Source of the DNA: Dysgonomonas mossii
Lineage (GTDB): Bacteria; Bacteroidota; Bacteroidia; Bacteroidales; Dysgonomonadaceae
Assembly: GCF_004569505.1 (NCBI RefSeq)
Contig: NZ_SPPK01000001.1
Coordinates: forward strand, 1,116,001-1,180,000
Direction: 5' to 3'
DNA: 64,000 bases
A model generated the notes under the pieces. The model saw nothing but the letters and a program-made list of their open reading frames with translations. It was not told the origin of the DNA and searched no databases. Shown here one piece after another: positions 55,713 through 64,000 of this stretch. Made by a program: the position numbers and the translations under genes. The first letter of the stretch is position 1. The number at the start of each line of letters is the position of its first letter.

Positions 55713-57413
55713 ATGAAAAAAGATTTCCTAAAAGACTTTACCCCTCAGTTATTTATTTCCTTAAGAACATATAGTAAAGAAAAATTTATAAACGACCTGA
55801 TGTCAGGCCTTATAGTAGGGATTGTTGCCCTGCCTCTTGCTTTGGCTTTTGGTATAGCATCGGGTGTTACTCCCGAAAAGGGTATTATAACCGCCATTAT
55901 TGCCGGATTTATTATATCGTTCATGGGTGGAAGCCGGGTACAGATTGGAGGTCCTACAGGAGCTTTTATCGTTATTGTATATGGAGTTGTTCAAACGCAT
56001 GGTATCAAGGGACTTATTATTGCAACTATTATCTCGGGTGTTATACTCGTACTTTTAGGCGTGTTTAAACTGGGGAAGATTATAAAATTCATACCATATC
56101 CTATTATTGTAGGTTTTACAAGCGGTATCGCCGTTACTATATTTACAACCCAGATAGCAGATGTTTTCGGATTGAACTTTGGCGGTGAAAAACTACCCGG
56201 AGATTTTATCGGAAAATGGATAATGTATTTTAAATATTTTGGAACGATCAACTGGTGGAATACACTTATCAGTATAGCCAGTATTTTTATAATTGTGATC
56301 ACTCCCCGCATTGTGAAAAAGATACCCGGATCGCTCGTCGCAATTTTGATAATAACAGTAGTTGTATATCTATTAAAAACGTATGCCGGCATAGAAGTGA
56401 TAGATACTATTGGGGATCGCTTCAGAATCAAGGCTGAGATTCCCGATGCAGAAATTCCGGTCATTAATATGGCTGCAATTATAGATTTGTTGCCCGTTGC
56501 CATCACTATAGCAATGCTTGGTGCGATAGAATCTCTTTTGTCGGCAACGGTTGCAGATGGTGTGATCGGAGGGGAGAAGCATAATTCTAATACTGAACTT
56601 ATAGCGCAGGGAATGGCAAATATAGTGACACCTTTGTTTGGCGGTATACCTGCAACAGGAGCTATAGCTCGTACTATGACCAATATTAACAACGGAGGAC
56701 GAACTCCTATTGCCGGGATCGTACATGCAGTGGTGTTGTTACTAATTTTGCTTTTGTTTATGCCGTTGGCTCAATACATTCCTATGGCTTGTCTTGCCGG
56801 AATACTTGTCATTGTATCATATAATATGAGTGAGTGGCGTACATTTAAAGCTCTTTTGAAAAATCAGAAATCCGATATTGCCGTATTATTGATTACATTT
56901 TTCCTGACGGTAATATTTGACCTTACAGTAGCGATAGAAGTTGGACTACTATTAGCTGTTGTCTTATTCTTGAAGCGAATAAATGAGGTTACGCAAGTGT
57001 CTGTTATAAAAGACCAACTAGACTTGACGGATGAAAGTGAGTTTACTCAAAATGAAGAGATCTTATCATTGCCCGAGGGTGTTGAAGTATATGAAATAGA
57101 TGGGCCGTTTTTCTTTGGTATAGCCAATAAGTTTGATGAAAGTATGCGCGAGATTGGCGAAAGCTCCAAAATAAGAATTATTCGGATGCGTTTAGTTCCA
57201 TTTATAGATTCTACAGGATTACATAACCTGACCAGTTTGTGCAGAAAATCGATGAAAGACGGAATACAAGTTGTATTGTCTGGAGTAAGGCCGGAAGTGC
57301 ATGCTATGATAGAAAAGTCGGAAATTCCGAATATGATAGGAGAGATTAATATTTGCGATAACATAAACCTGGCTATTGCGAGAGCAAAAGAGATACTCGA
57401 AAATGAAGATTAG
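55713..57413 (+). CDS. SulP-family anion transporter with STAS domain
   Basis: A 566-residue inner-membrane transporter of the SLC26/SulP family. About 12-14 helices include LMSGLIVGIVALPLALAFGIASG near the N-terminus and FGGIPATGAIARTMTNINNGGRTPIAGI as the conserved core signature. The C-terminal 110 residues are a cytoplasmic STAS domain (GPFFFGIANKFDESM, RMRLVPFIDSTGLHNL). It may carry sulfate, bicarbonate or dicarboxylate; sequence does not decide. Confidence 0.93.
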   Translation: MKKDFLKDFTPQLFISLRTYSKEKFINDLMSGLIVGIVALPLALAFGIASGVTPEKGIITAIIAGFIISFMGGSRVQIGGPTGAFIVIVYGVVQTHGIKGLIIATIISGVILVLLGVFKLGKIIKFIPYPIIVGFTSGIAVTIFTTQIADVFGLNFGGEKLPGDFIGKWIMYFKYFGTINWWNTLISIASIFIIVITPRIVKKIPGSLVAILIITVVVYLLKTYAGIEVIDTIGDRFRIKAEIPDAEIPVINMAAIIDLLPVAITIAMLGAIESLLSATVADGVIGGEKHNSNTELIAQGMANIVTPLFGGIPATGAIARTMTNINNGGRTPIAGIVHAVVLLLILLLFMPLAQYIPMACLAGILVIVSYNMSEWRTFKALLKNQKSDIAVLLITFFLTVIFDLTVAIEVGLLLAVVLFLKRINEVTQVSVIKDQLDLTDESEFTQNEEILSLPEGVEVYEIDGPFFFGIANKFDESMREIGESSKIRIIRMRLVPFIDSTGLHNLTSLCRKSMKDGIQVVLSGVRPEVHAMIEKSEIPNMIGEINICDNINLAIARAKEILENED

Positions 57414-57521
57414 AGCATCCAAAGCTCAACATATCATCAGAGGGTAAGGTATATTGTTTAATTGATTAAGTTACGCACGATGTATAAATGTATTATGAGT
57501 TAATCATAGTATCTTTACATA

Positions 57522-59207
57522 ATGAAAGTATTACTGACCACGCTCAATGCTAAATATATACATACTTCGCTAGCTCTACGATGGTTGTATGTAGCCAACA
57601 AAGATAAATTCGATATCTCGTTTAAGGAATATGTAATAAAAGAAGAGATAACTACAATTGTAGACGATCTTTTATTACAGAACCCTGATGTCATTGGTCT
57701 CAGCGTATATATCTGGAATGTGGAAAAGGTGAAACTTTTGATTGATTTGATCAAAGAAAAAAGTCCACAAACCATTGTAATCGTAGGAGGCCCCGAGGTT
57801 ACTTATGAGCCTGATTATTTTGTGGAAAATTGGAATGTCGATTATCTGATTAGCGGGGAAGGTGAATTTGTACTAGGTGAATTACTTACGGCTATAAGCA
57901 CTAAAAGTAAGCCTATTATAGATGGTGTGTCGAAAAGAGGATCGGTAAGTAAGATTGTTGCTAAAGCTGATTTGGAGAAACTGGCATCTTTACCCTCTCC
58001 ATACCAACTGGAAGAAGATAAGGAAAATATGAAAAACAGATTACTGTATTTCGAAACATCTCGAGGCTGTCCTTATCAATGTCAATACTGCTTGTCTTCA
58101 CTCGAAAAAGGAGTCCGTTATTTCCCCAAGCATCATATTGTAGATAATCTATCTTATTTTATCCGGAGTAACGCCAAACAAATCAAGTTTCTTGATCGTA
58201 CCTTTAATCTGAATAAGGAACATACACGATTTGTATTTGATTTTTTGATTGATCATTACCGCCCGGGTTTAAGCTGCCAGTTTGAAATATATGCCGACTT
58301 GCTGACTGACGAATCAATAAATTACCTCAATAAAAACTTACCGGAAAACTATTTCAGATTTGAGATTGGTATTCAATCTACTTACGAACCTACTAATATT
58401 GCAGTAAGGCGTAAGCAGAATTTTGAATTGCTGGCAGGCAATATACAAAAGCTGATGGGTGGCGGTAGAATAGATTTGCACTTAGACCTTATCGCCGGAT
58501 TGCCATACGAGACTTATGAGCGATTTGTAAAGTCGTTTAATGATGTATTTTGTCTGAAGGCGAAAGAATTGCAGCTTGGCTTTCTAAAGATGCTGAGAGG
58601 TACATCTCTTAGACGTAATGCTGATAAATATGGATACAAATACAGCCTTATAGCTCCATACGAAATAGAGTCGAATAATGATATTACCCACGAAGAGCTG
58701 GAACGTATACATGATGCCGAGCATGCTCTCGAGAAATATTGGAATAGCGGGAAATTTAGCCGTACCATGCAAGTGTTGACCGATAGGTATTATAAAGATC
58801 GTTACTTCGAGCTTTTTGATGAAATCGGGCAGTATTATAATTTACATAATCTTCCTCATCATGGTTATCGGTTAGAAGATATATTTTTGTTTTTGCACAA
58901 CTTCTTATTATCCCGAGGCATTGATTTGTTTACAGAGTTAAGAACAGACTATTACTGTAACTTTAAGATACGTCCGCACGGATTTTGGGACGATAAAATA
59001 GAAAAACGAGAAAGAAAGCAGCTGCTGTATCAAATAGGGAATGACAAACCATTTTTACAAAAATACGGATTGAATAGAAAAATCATAGAAAAGCAAGCCG
59101 CTATTGATATTGTAGAAAATAGTGACAATGAATATTTATTGACTGTTTTTCTTCAGAAGGATAATAGTGTAGAGCATTTGTTTCTCTCCTATACATTTAA
59201 AGAATAA
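57522..59207 (+). CDS. B12-binding-domain radical SAM protein (DUF4080 type)
   Basis: A 561-residue protein. Residues 1-140 form a Rossmann-like cobalamin-binding-type domain (KVLLTTLNAKYIHTSLALRWLY, VIVGGPEVTYEP). The radical SAM core begins at TSRGCPYQCQYC with the C-x3-C-x-x-C cluster ligands and runs to about residue 400. The C-terminal DUF4080 region includes RPHGFWDDKIEKRE. The family is widespread in anaerobic Bacteroidota and Firmicutes and no reaction has been established for it that I know of. It is monocistronic between SulP and an RsmI-like gene. Confidence 0.9.
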   Translation: MKVLLTTLNAKYIHTSLALRWLYVANKDKFDISFKEYVIKEEITTIVDDLLLQNPDVIGLSVYIWNVEKVKLLIDLIKEKSPQTIVIVGGPEVTYEPDYFVENWNVDYLISGEGEFVLGELLTAISTKSKPIIDGVSKRGSVSKIVAKADLEKLASLPSPYQLEEDKENMKNRLLYFETSRGCPYQCQYCLSSLEKGVRYFPKHHIVDNLSYFIRSNAKQIKFLDRTFNLNKEHTRFVFDFLIDHYRPGLSCQFEIYADLLTDESINYLNKNLPENYFRFEIGIQSTYEPTNIAVRRKQNFELLAGNIQKLMGGGRIDLHLDLIAGLPYETYERFVKSFNDVFCLKAKELQLGFLKMLRGTSLRRNADKYGYKYSLIAPYEIESNNDITHEELERIHDAEHALEKYWNSGKFSRTMQVLTDRYYKDRYFELFDEIGQYYNLHNLPHHGYRLEDIFLFLHNFLLSRGIDLFTELRTDYYCNFKIRPHGFWDDKIEKRERKQLLYQIGNDKPFLQKYGLNRKIIEKQAAIDIVENSDNEYLLTVFLQKDNSVEHLFLSYTFKE

Positions 59208-59259
59208 TATTATCTTATTGATAGATATTGTTCTTTGACATGATTATCTTTTCAGTAAG

Positions 59260-59353
59260 AAAAGTGACATTAAAAAAACTATATAAAAGTGTCACTTTTG
59301 TCACCTTTTGTCTGTAATTTACTGTTTGTCAGCTTGATGAAAAAGTGACATTA
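59260..59353. repeat. Three copies of AAAAGTGACA between convergent genes
   Basis: AAAAGTGACATTA occurs identically at 59260-59272 and 59341-59353. The reverse complement TGTCACTTTT lies at 59290-59299, followed by an imperfect fourth copy (GTCACCTTTT). The first and inverted copies can fold into a 10-bp hairpin and may act as a terminator between genes ending at 59207 (+) and 59360 (-). Confidence 0.55.
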
Positions 59354-59359
59354 GTTACC

Positions 59360-60064
59360 TTATTTATATAAAAGGAAGATACATAGTTGTTTTGCCATAT
59401 CGGGTAATTGCTTTGCCCATTGTTTTACTGAGAGAGTTCTGATATACTCATTTTCACAAGTTATATTCATCGCAATACAAAGCTTTGTGGAAGGCGTACA
59501 ATGCTTGATAATATCTTCAACCAGCTTCTGATTACGGTAAGGAGTTTCTATAAATATCTGTGTCTGGTGCTCGTGATGTATTAGATTTTCAAGCTGTTTT
59601 ATCTTCCTGATACGTTCTGCTCCATCGATAGGCAAATAACCGTGAAATGCAAATCCTTGTCCGTTAAATCCGGATGCCATAAGCGAAAGAAGAATAGACG
59701 ATGGTCCTACTAACGGGACTACTTTATAATTCTTCTTCTGGGCAATAGCTACGATGTCGCTTCCCGGGTCGGCTATAGCCGGACAGCCCGCTTCGGATAT
59801 AATACCCACATGAAATCCGTTTATCATAGGGTTGAGGTAATTCTCGATGTCCTCGGGCTTGGTATGCTTATTCAGCTCGTAGAAGGTAAGTTCATCTATA
59901 TTGATGTTGCTCTCTACCTTTTTCAAGAAACGACGGGCAGAGCGGATATTCTCCACAATAAAGTATTTTATTTGTAAGATGATCTCTTTGTTGTATGTAG
60001 GCAATACCTGTTCGATAGAAGTTTCTCCTAGTGTTACGGGTATGAGATATAACGATGCTTGCAT
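59360..60064 (-). CDS. RsmI-like SAM-dependent methyltransferase (tetrapyrrole methylase fold)
   Basis: A 234-residue cytoplasmic enzyme related to RsmI, the 16S rRNA C1402 ribose methyltransferase. It shows a reduced N-terminus (LYLIPVTLGE), FHVGIISEAGCPAIADPGSDIV where RsmI has SDAGTPLISDPG, PLVGPSSILLSLMASGF, and FIETPYRNQ. Bacteroidota usually carry this short paralogue next to true RsmI; the rRNA position it modifies, if any, is not established. It shares the strand with the upstream GT39-like gene (6-bp gap). Confidence 0.87.
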   Translation of the reverse strand: MQASLYLIPVTLGETSIEQVLPTYNKEIILQIKYFIVENIRSARRFLKKVESNINIDELTFYELNKHTKPEDIENYLNPMINGFHVGIISEAGCPAIADPGSDIVAIAQKKNYKVVPLVGPSSILLSLMASGFNGQGFAFHGYLPIDGAERIRKIKQLENLIHHEHQTQIFIETPYRNQKLVEDIIKHCTPSTKLCIAMNITCENEYIRTLSVKQWAKQLPDMAKQLCIFLLYK

Positions 60065-60070
60065 AGCACT

Positions 60071-61576
60071 TTAGTCTTTTAGTTTATATAAATAATAGGT
60101 TTTGAATTTATCTTCAATATATGTGTCTACTATCTTATAATTCTCATTCAAAGCCGGTAAGTTGAAGAAATAGTCGAAGTTGAGAGAGAATTGGGATAAT
60201 ATGACGAATTGGACTTCTTTGTTTTCTATGTACTTCGTCTGCTCATCCCTCATTTCGGGATAGATAGAATGAGGTAGATTTGGTGAAATAAAGTATTTGA
60301 CATTCGGTACAATATTCGCTTTTGTAAATACACCACTACCGAGGTCTAAACCAAGATTGAGCAGTGTAGGTTTGCTTTCTTTCATTACAATGTTACTAAA
60401 AAGAAAGGTCGGATTGTTAGGTTCTTCCTTTCTTAATAGTTCCGCTTTGGATAATGAAAAAAAGTTCTTTTCTCTTATTCCTATTCCAATAGCTAATACA
60501 AAGAAGAGGATATAAAAATACCATTTGGGTTGTAGTTTTACGAATTTTCGAATGATATCTACTATTGCAATCCCCCCTAACAGGCTGAAAATGTAATAAG
60601 GAATAGTATAATAGTACATAAAGAGAAATGTCATAGATATGATAATATGTACAGCAAAGAAAGACAATATGATCGAGGCTTTGTATAGTGTATTACGAAT
60701 ATATTTTATAGGAAAGTAAAAAGAGCCTGTATAGATAAAGAAATAAGTGAGCGGTTCAAATCTTATACGTTGATAAAAGCGTACAGCAATTAATTCTACC
60801 ATCTCATTCGCATTAAATCTGGCATATTTGCTATTCAATACGATATATGTATTCCAAGCATCAGAAAGAGCATTATTGTAAATAAAATAAAAGATTATGG
60901 GCAAGAATAATATTAGTAGTCCTGCAATATAGGCAAGAATATTCTGAAATAAGTTTTTATAATTTTTACCTATGATAAGATTAATAAATATAGCTGCCAA
61001 TGGAAAGAACCAAAAAACAACTAAATTGATTTTTATCAGTATGGTTGCAGCACACATAATACCATGAATAAACATGATTAGAGGTTTATGTGTTTTGCTA
61101 TTGTCTTTAAAATGTGATAAAAAGAAGAAGAGACTAATAGTTGCAAATACAAGTATCATTTCTTCTGCCGAACCTCCTTCCAATATATGTGGCAAGGTGA
61201 ATAAAGGATAGATAAGAGCTACGATGAATGCATAAATTTTATCTATATATAGCTTGGCTGTAAAATATCCGGCACATATCATAAAAGCCCACATCAGCGC
61301 TTCAATGATATACATTCCCAAAAAGGTTGTGCTAGAAATAAGATACGCTATTCCATAAATGAAAAATATTAGCGGTCCCTTATGATCAAATAATTCAGAG
61401 TAAATAATTTTTCCATTAAAAATTCCTTTTCCAATTGTAAAATATAGATTTATATCATCCCATTCATTAAAAGGGTATAACGGTGACATTTTAGAACAAA
61501 AAAACAGTAAAAGGAAGGAGTAAACGAAAAGTATAATTAGTGTTTTTTTCTCTGAAATTATTTCTTTTCTTATCAT
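60071..61576 (-). CDS. GT39/PMT-like integral membrane glycosyltransferase
   Basis: A 501-residue membrane protein with about 11-12 helices. The first periplasmic loop carries an acidic pair (FNEWDDINLYFTIGKGIFNG), then HKGPLIFFIYGI, the conserved opening of the GT39/ArnT-like GT-C superfamily. Such enzymes use polyprenyl-phosphate sugars to glycosylate lipids or proteins on the periplasmic face. The C-terminal soluble part (about 390-501) is short. The acceptor is unknown; the nearby GT2 gene at 63059 suggests a role in surface glycans. Confidence 0.82.
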   Translation of the reverse strand: MIRKEIISEKKTLIILFVYSFLLLFFCSKMSPLYPFNEWDDINLYFTIGKGIFNGKIIYSELFDHKGPLIFFIYGIAYLISSTTFLGMYIIEALMWAFMICAGYFTAKLYIDKIYAFIVALIYPLFTLPHILEGGSAEEMILVFATISLFFFLSHFKDNSKTHKPLIMFIHGIMCAATILIKINLVVFWFFPLAAIFINLIIGKNYKNLFQNILAYIAGLLILFLPIIFYFIYNNALSDAWNTYIVLNSKYARFNANEMVELIAVRFYQRIRFEPLTYFFIYTGSFYFPIKYIRNTLYKASIILSFFAVHIIISMTFLFMYYYTIPYYIFSLLGGIAIVDIIRKFVKLQPKWYFYILFFVLAIGIGIREKNFFSLSKAELLRKEEPNNPTFLFSNIVMKESKPTLLNLGLDLGSGVFTKANIVPNVKYFISPNLPHSIYPEMRDEQTKYIENKEVQFVILSQFSLNFDYFFNLPALNENYKIVDTYIEDKFKTYYLYKLKD

Positions 61577-61670
61577 TAATTTGAATTATTACTTTGAATC
61601 GAAAGTAAAAGTAAAGAATATTATTCAAAAGAATAAATAATTGTATTTATAATAGTTTTGCAAATTAATA

Positions 61671-61678
61671 TAACTTTG
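61671..61678 (+). promoter_or_regulatory. -7 promoter element of the RsmF-like gene
   Basis: TAACTTTG matches the consensus and lies 16 bp upstream of ATG 61695. The resulting 5' leader would be about 10 nt, favouring the second of two nearby ATGs. Confidence 0.4.
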
Positions 61679-61694
61679 TAGTAAATATATGATA

Positions 61695-63062
61695 ATGGAT
61701 TTATCTTCTGACTTTATTACCCGTACAAAAGCTCTTTTAGGGGAAGAATGGGATGCTTTTGTACAAGCACTAAACAGTGAATCTCCTACGAGTATCAGAA
61801 TAAATAATCATAAGACCGAGAAACCCTTACTCGATAGAGTTCTGTGGTCTCAATCAGGATATTACCTACCTCAAAGGCCTTCATTTACTTTCGATCCGTT
61901 GTTTCATGCCGGATGTTATTATGTACAAGAGGCCTCTTCGATGTTTATAGAACAAGCTTTCAGACAATATGTTGCAGAGGATGATGTGCGTATCCTTGAT
62001 CTTTGCGCTGCTCCCGGAGGTAAATCGACTCTGATAGCTGATATAATGGGAGAGGGCAGTCTTTTAGTTTCTAATGAGGTAATCCGCACCAGAGCGAATA
62101 TATTGGCTGAGAATATAACAAAGTGGGGTAATCCTAATACGGTAGTGACTAACAACGATCCGCAACAGATAGGAAAATTACAAGGCTTCTTTGATTTTAT
62201 CCTGGTAGATGCTCCGTGCTCAGGGGAGGGTATGTTTCGAAAAGATGAGGGTGCAACATTAGAATGGTCGATAGACAATGTCAAGCTCTGTAAAGAACGT
62301 CAGCAACGTATTTTGGCGGATATATGGCCTGCTCTCAAAACTAACGGATTGTTACTATACAGTACATGTACATACAATGTGGATGAAAACGAAGACAATG
62401 TACAATGGATTTGTGAAGAGCTGGGAGCAGAGGTTTTACCAATCGACATTACAGAAGAGTGGGAGGTAAGCCCCTCTTTAAGAGATGGTTTTCCTGCTTA
62501 CCGATTCTTTCCTCATAAGATTAAAGGAGAAGGATTCTTCTGTGCTTTACTTAGAAAGACTTCTGACGAAGGTTCTTTAAAGAGGAGGAAGGATAAAGAG
62601 AAAATATCAAAAAGTATTATTCCATTTGATTGTAAAGACTATGTAAAAGATAATGAGTCGTTTACATTCTATTCTCAAAAGGATAGATGGTTTTCTTTTC
62701 CTTCACACCTGTATAATGAATTAACTCTGATAAAGTCGTATCTGAATGTTATTTCAGAAGGAATTTGCTTAGGAGAGGTTAAAGGAAAGGATTTTATCCC
62801 GGATCAGTCTCTAGCATTAAGCACATGTTTCAATGTTGCGAATTTCACTACTTATGATGTGGACTGGAAAACCGCTATAGCTTATCTACGCAAAGAGACA
62901 CTATTATTACAAGATCAGCCAAAAGGCTATATTTTAATTACCTACAGGAACAAGCCATTGGGGTTTGTAAAGAATATAGGTAATCGTGCTAATAACCTTT
63001 ATCCACAAGAATGGCGAATACGTTCAGCAAATATTCCTGAGGCTGAGGTGAATGTTATCTAA
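61695..63062 (+). CDS. RsmF/YebU-like rRNA cytosine-C5 methyltransferase
   Basis: A 455-residue SAM-dependent RNA m5C methyltransferase. The catalytic domain has the SAM loop ILDLCAAPGGKST, VDAPCSGEGMFRKDE with the motif IV cysteine, and LLYSTCTYN with the motif VI catalytic cysteine. The C-terminal region (about 320-455) matches the RsmF-type RNA-binding domain. It likely modifies 16S rRNA, by analogy with RsmF at C1407. ATG 61695 (MDLSSDFITRTKALLG) fits the family N-terminus better than ATG 61689. It overlaps the convergent GT2 gene by 4 bp. Confidence 0.9.
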   Translation: MDLSSDFITRTKALLGEEWDAFVQALNSESPTSIRINNHKTEKPLLDRVLWSQSGYYLPQRPSFTFDPLFHAGCYYVQEASSMFIEQAFRQYVAEDDVRILDLCAAPGGKSTLIADIMGEGSLLVSNEVIRTRANILAENITKWGNPNTVVTNNDPQQIGKLQGFFDFILVDAPCSGEGMFRKDEGATLEWSIDNVKLCKERQQRILADIWPALKTNGLLLYSTCTYNVDENEDNVQWICEELGAEVLPIDITEEWEVSPSLRDGFPAYRFFPHKIKGEGFFCALLRKTSDEGSLKRRKDKEKISKSIIPFDCKDYVKDNESFTFYSQKDRWFSFPSHLYNELTLIKSYLNVISEGICLGEVKGKDFIPDQSLALSTCFNVANFTTYDVDWKTAIAYLRKETLLLQDQPKGYILITYRNKPLGFVKNIGNRANNLYPQEWRIRSANIPEAEVNVI

Positions 63063-63880
63063 TCAGTTTTTATAAAACCTAGGGTACGACCAATCTTTGC
63101 AAATACACGGAATCCGTTGTATATCCATGTTTTAGACTTCATTATGTCGGTTATAAATCCATTCTGATCGAGATAATATAATCTTTTGAGTTTTTCTGTC
63201 AGTGAGGGACTAAGAAGCTCATTGCATACTTGCAGCTTCTCTTTGTATATAACTTCTCCTCCTACTTGGGTACTGAATCCTTCCATATTGTAAACAACAA
63301 TGAATGTATCTACATATTTTACAGGGAGATGGTCTAGTGCAATTCCTTGAAAGAACAACTTCCAGTCGGACATAACTTTAAGATCTTCGCTGTATAGCCC
63401 ATATTGTTCGAAGTTCGATCTGTGTATAAAGAAGGCCTGATGACATAAGAAACCGGCAAACAAGTCATAGATAGCAAAACACCAATCACGACCTTTGTAC
63501 GATTTATCTGCCTCTAACTTTCCTCCAACTTCCATATAAAAATTTCCGCAGATAAAAGGTTCGTGGGGATCATCATTGAATATATCATGAAGGACATTCT
63601 CATTGTATAATGCATCGCCAGAATTGAGAAAATATAGATATTCGCCTTTAGCCTGTCGGATACCCTTATTCATAGCATTGTAAATACCACTATCTTTTTC
63701 ACTTACCCAGTAGCTGATCTTGCTTTTATATTGATCTATTATATCGATACTGCCATCTGTAGACTGACCGTCAATAATGATAAATTCAAAGTTGGAGAAA
63801 GACTGTGAAATAACACTCTTTACGGTTTTTTCAAGACCCGCTTTATCATTCAAATTGACAGTTATAATTGATAGTTTCAT
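63059..63880 (-). CDS. GT2 glycosyltransferase (WcaE/WcaA-like)
   Basis: A 273-residue GT-A enzyme. It has KLSIITVNLNDKAGLEKTVKS, FIIIDGQSTDGSID, VSEKDSGIYNAMNKGI and YFLNSGD at the DxD position. This set is typical of small colanic-acid WcaE-like and other cell-surface glycosyltransferases. It follows a partial gene at the right edge by 3 bp, so it belongs to a second polysaccharide or lipopolysaccharide cluster that continues beyond the window. Confidence 0.9.
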   Translation of the reverse strand: MKLSIITVNLNDKAGLEKTVKSVISQSFSNFEFIIIDGQSTDGSIDIIDQYKSKISYWVSEKDSGIYNAMNKGIRQAKGEYLYFLNSGDALYNENVLHDIFNDDPHEPFICGNFYMEVGGKLEADKSYKGRDWCFAIYDLFAGFLCHQAFFIHRSNFEQYGLYSEDLKVMSDWKLFFQGIALDHLPVKYVDTFIVVYNMEGFSTQVGGEVIYKEKLQVCNELLSPSLTEKLKRLYYLDQNGFITDIMKSKTWIYNGFRVFAKIGRTLGFIKTD

Positions 63881-63883
63881 ATT

Positions 63884-64000
63884 TTACTTTCGCCTCGATT
63901 TTATTAAGAAAGGATTTAAGAATACAAGCTTCTGATAAAGTGATAAGACTGTGGCCGCTTTACGCAGGCTATAGCCCTTAGCGTAATATATTTGTATTTT
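63884..64000 (-). CDS. C-terminal end of an unidentified gene, cut by the window edge
   Basis: An open frame of 38 codons entering from the right edge and ending with TAA at 63884, only 3 bp before the start of the GT2 gene. The end reads YYAKGYSLRKAATVLSLYQ, then FLNPFLIKSRRK, a basic, partly hydrophobic tail. Its spacing suggests the same operon. A glycosyltransferase is likely from context, but the fragment is too short to assign. Confidence 0.5.
   Translation of the reverse strand, partial: KIQIYYAKGYSLRKAATVLSLYQKLVFLNPFLIKSRRK

Noticed and set aside
55991..56692. 233-codon minus-strand reading frame
   Set aside because: It is the mirror of the SulP gene's membrane helices and has no independent support.
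1..64000. CRISPR arrays, insertion sequences and prophage genes
   Set aside because: No regularly spaced repeats, transposase, integrase or phage structural genes were seen on either strand.

Overview
The window is about 64 kb of A+T-rich bacterial chromosome. It reads as a member of the Bacteroidota, most likely order Bacteroidales and possibly a Dysgonomonas- or Parabacteroides-like genus; the genus is inference. Supporting signs are promoters of the TTTG-(19-21)-TAnnTTTG type, a short RpoD primary sigma factor, the LruC-domain lipoprotein, DUF4625 and DUF4595 lipoproteins, a two-subunit 2-oxoacid:ferredoxin oxidoreductase and a small SRP RNA with the Bacteroidota-type core. No insertion sequence, prophage, integrase or CRISPR array was seen.

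Layout. 1-5591 (minus): a TolC / lipoprotein adaptor / RND permease efflux operon; the permease runs off the left edge. 5823-6213: decayed remains of a GH78 alpha-L-rhamnosidase gene. 6305-9900: a likely metal-acquisition unit made of a His-rich small membrane protein, a TonB-dependent receptor and a His-rich DUF4625 lipoprotein, with a divergent Fur-family regulator and a palindromic operator candidate between them. 9935-25305 (minus): a 14-gene exopolysaccharide locus with a stand-alone receiver protein, a sugar-1-phosphate transferase carrying a pseudo-receiver domain, a half-length TolC-like outer-membrane protein, a Wzz/GumC-like co-polymerase with a degenerate kinase domain, a Wzy-like polymerase, a Wzx-like flippase, an acetyltransferase and seven glycosyltransferases including a GT11 fucosyltransferase. 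Next to it lie an LruC-domain lipoprotein (25429-27768) and a receiver-histidine kinase (28142-29272).

29269-36743: an endonuclease/exonuclease/phosphatase-family membrane protein, a hybrid histidine kinase split by a frameshift, a YpfJ-type metallopeptidase that has lost its HExxH motif through an internal deletion, then gcvT and pepT. 36882-40856: SRP RNA, tRNA-Thr, a divergently arranged methionine ABC importer (metQ / metNI), a secreted rhodanese, tRNA-Gly and tRNA-Leu. 41080-45836 is a small accessory-looking stretch: a DUF4352 protein, an orphan HsdR N-terminal-domain nuclease, a 36-residue single-helix protein, a DUF4595 lipoprotein, a YnfA protein and a VOC protein. 45944-63062 is mostly core metabolism and housekeeping: korAB, glpE, a sodium:solute symporter, an HtrA/DegP protease, rpoD, rubrerythrin, SulP, a B12-binding radical SAM protein, an RsmI-like methyltransferase, a GT39-like membrane protein and an RsmF-like rRNA methyltransferase. 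The right edge enters another cluster containing a family 2 glycosyltransferase.

The most interesting unit is the exopolysaccharide locus. No Wza-type (SLBB) export pore is visible in it. It pairs a half-length TolC-like protein with a Wzz/GumC protein whose ATPase motifs are degraded, and it places receiver-like domains at the priming-transferase step. This suggests a secreted-polysaccharide system controlled differently from classic Wza/Wzc capsules.
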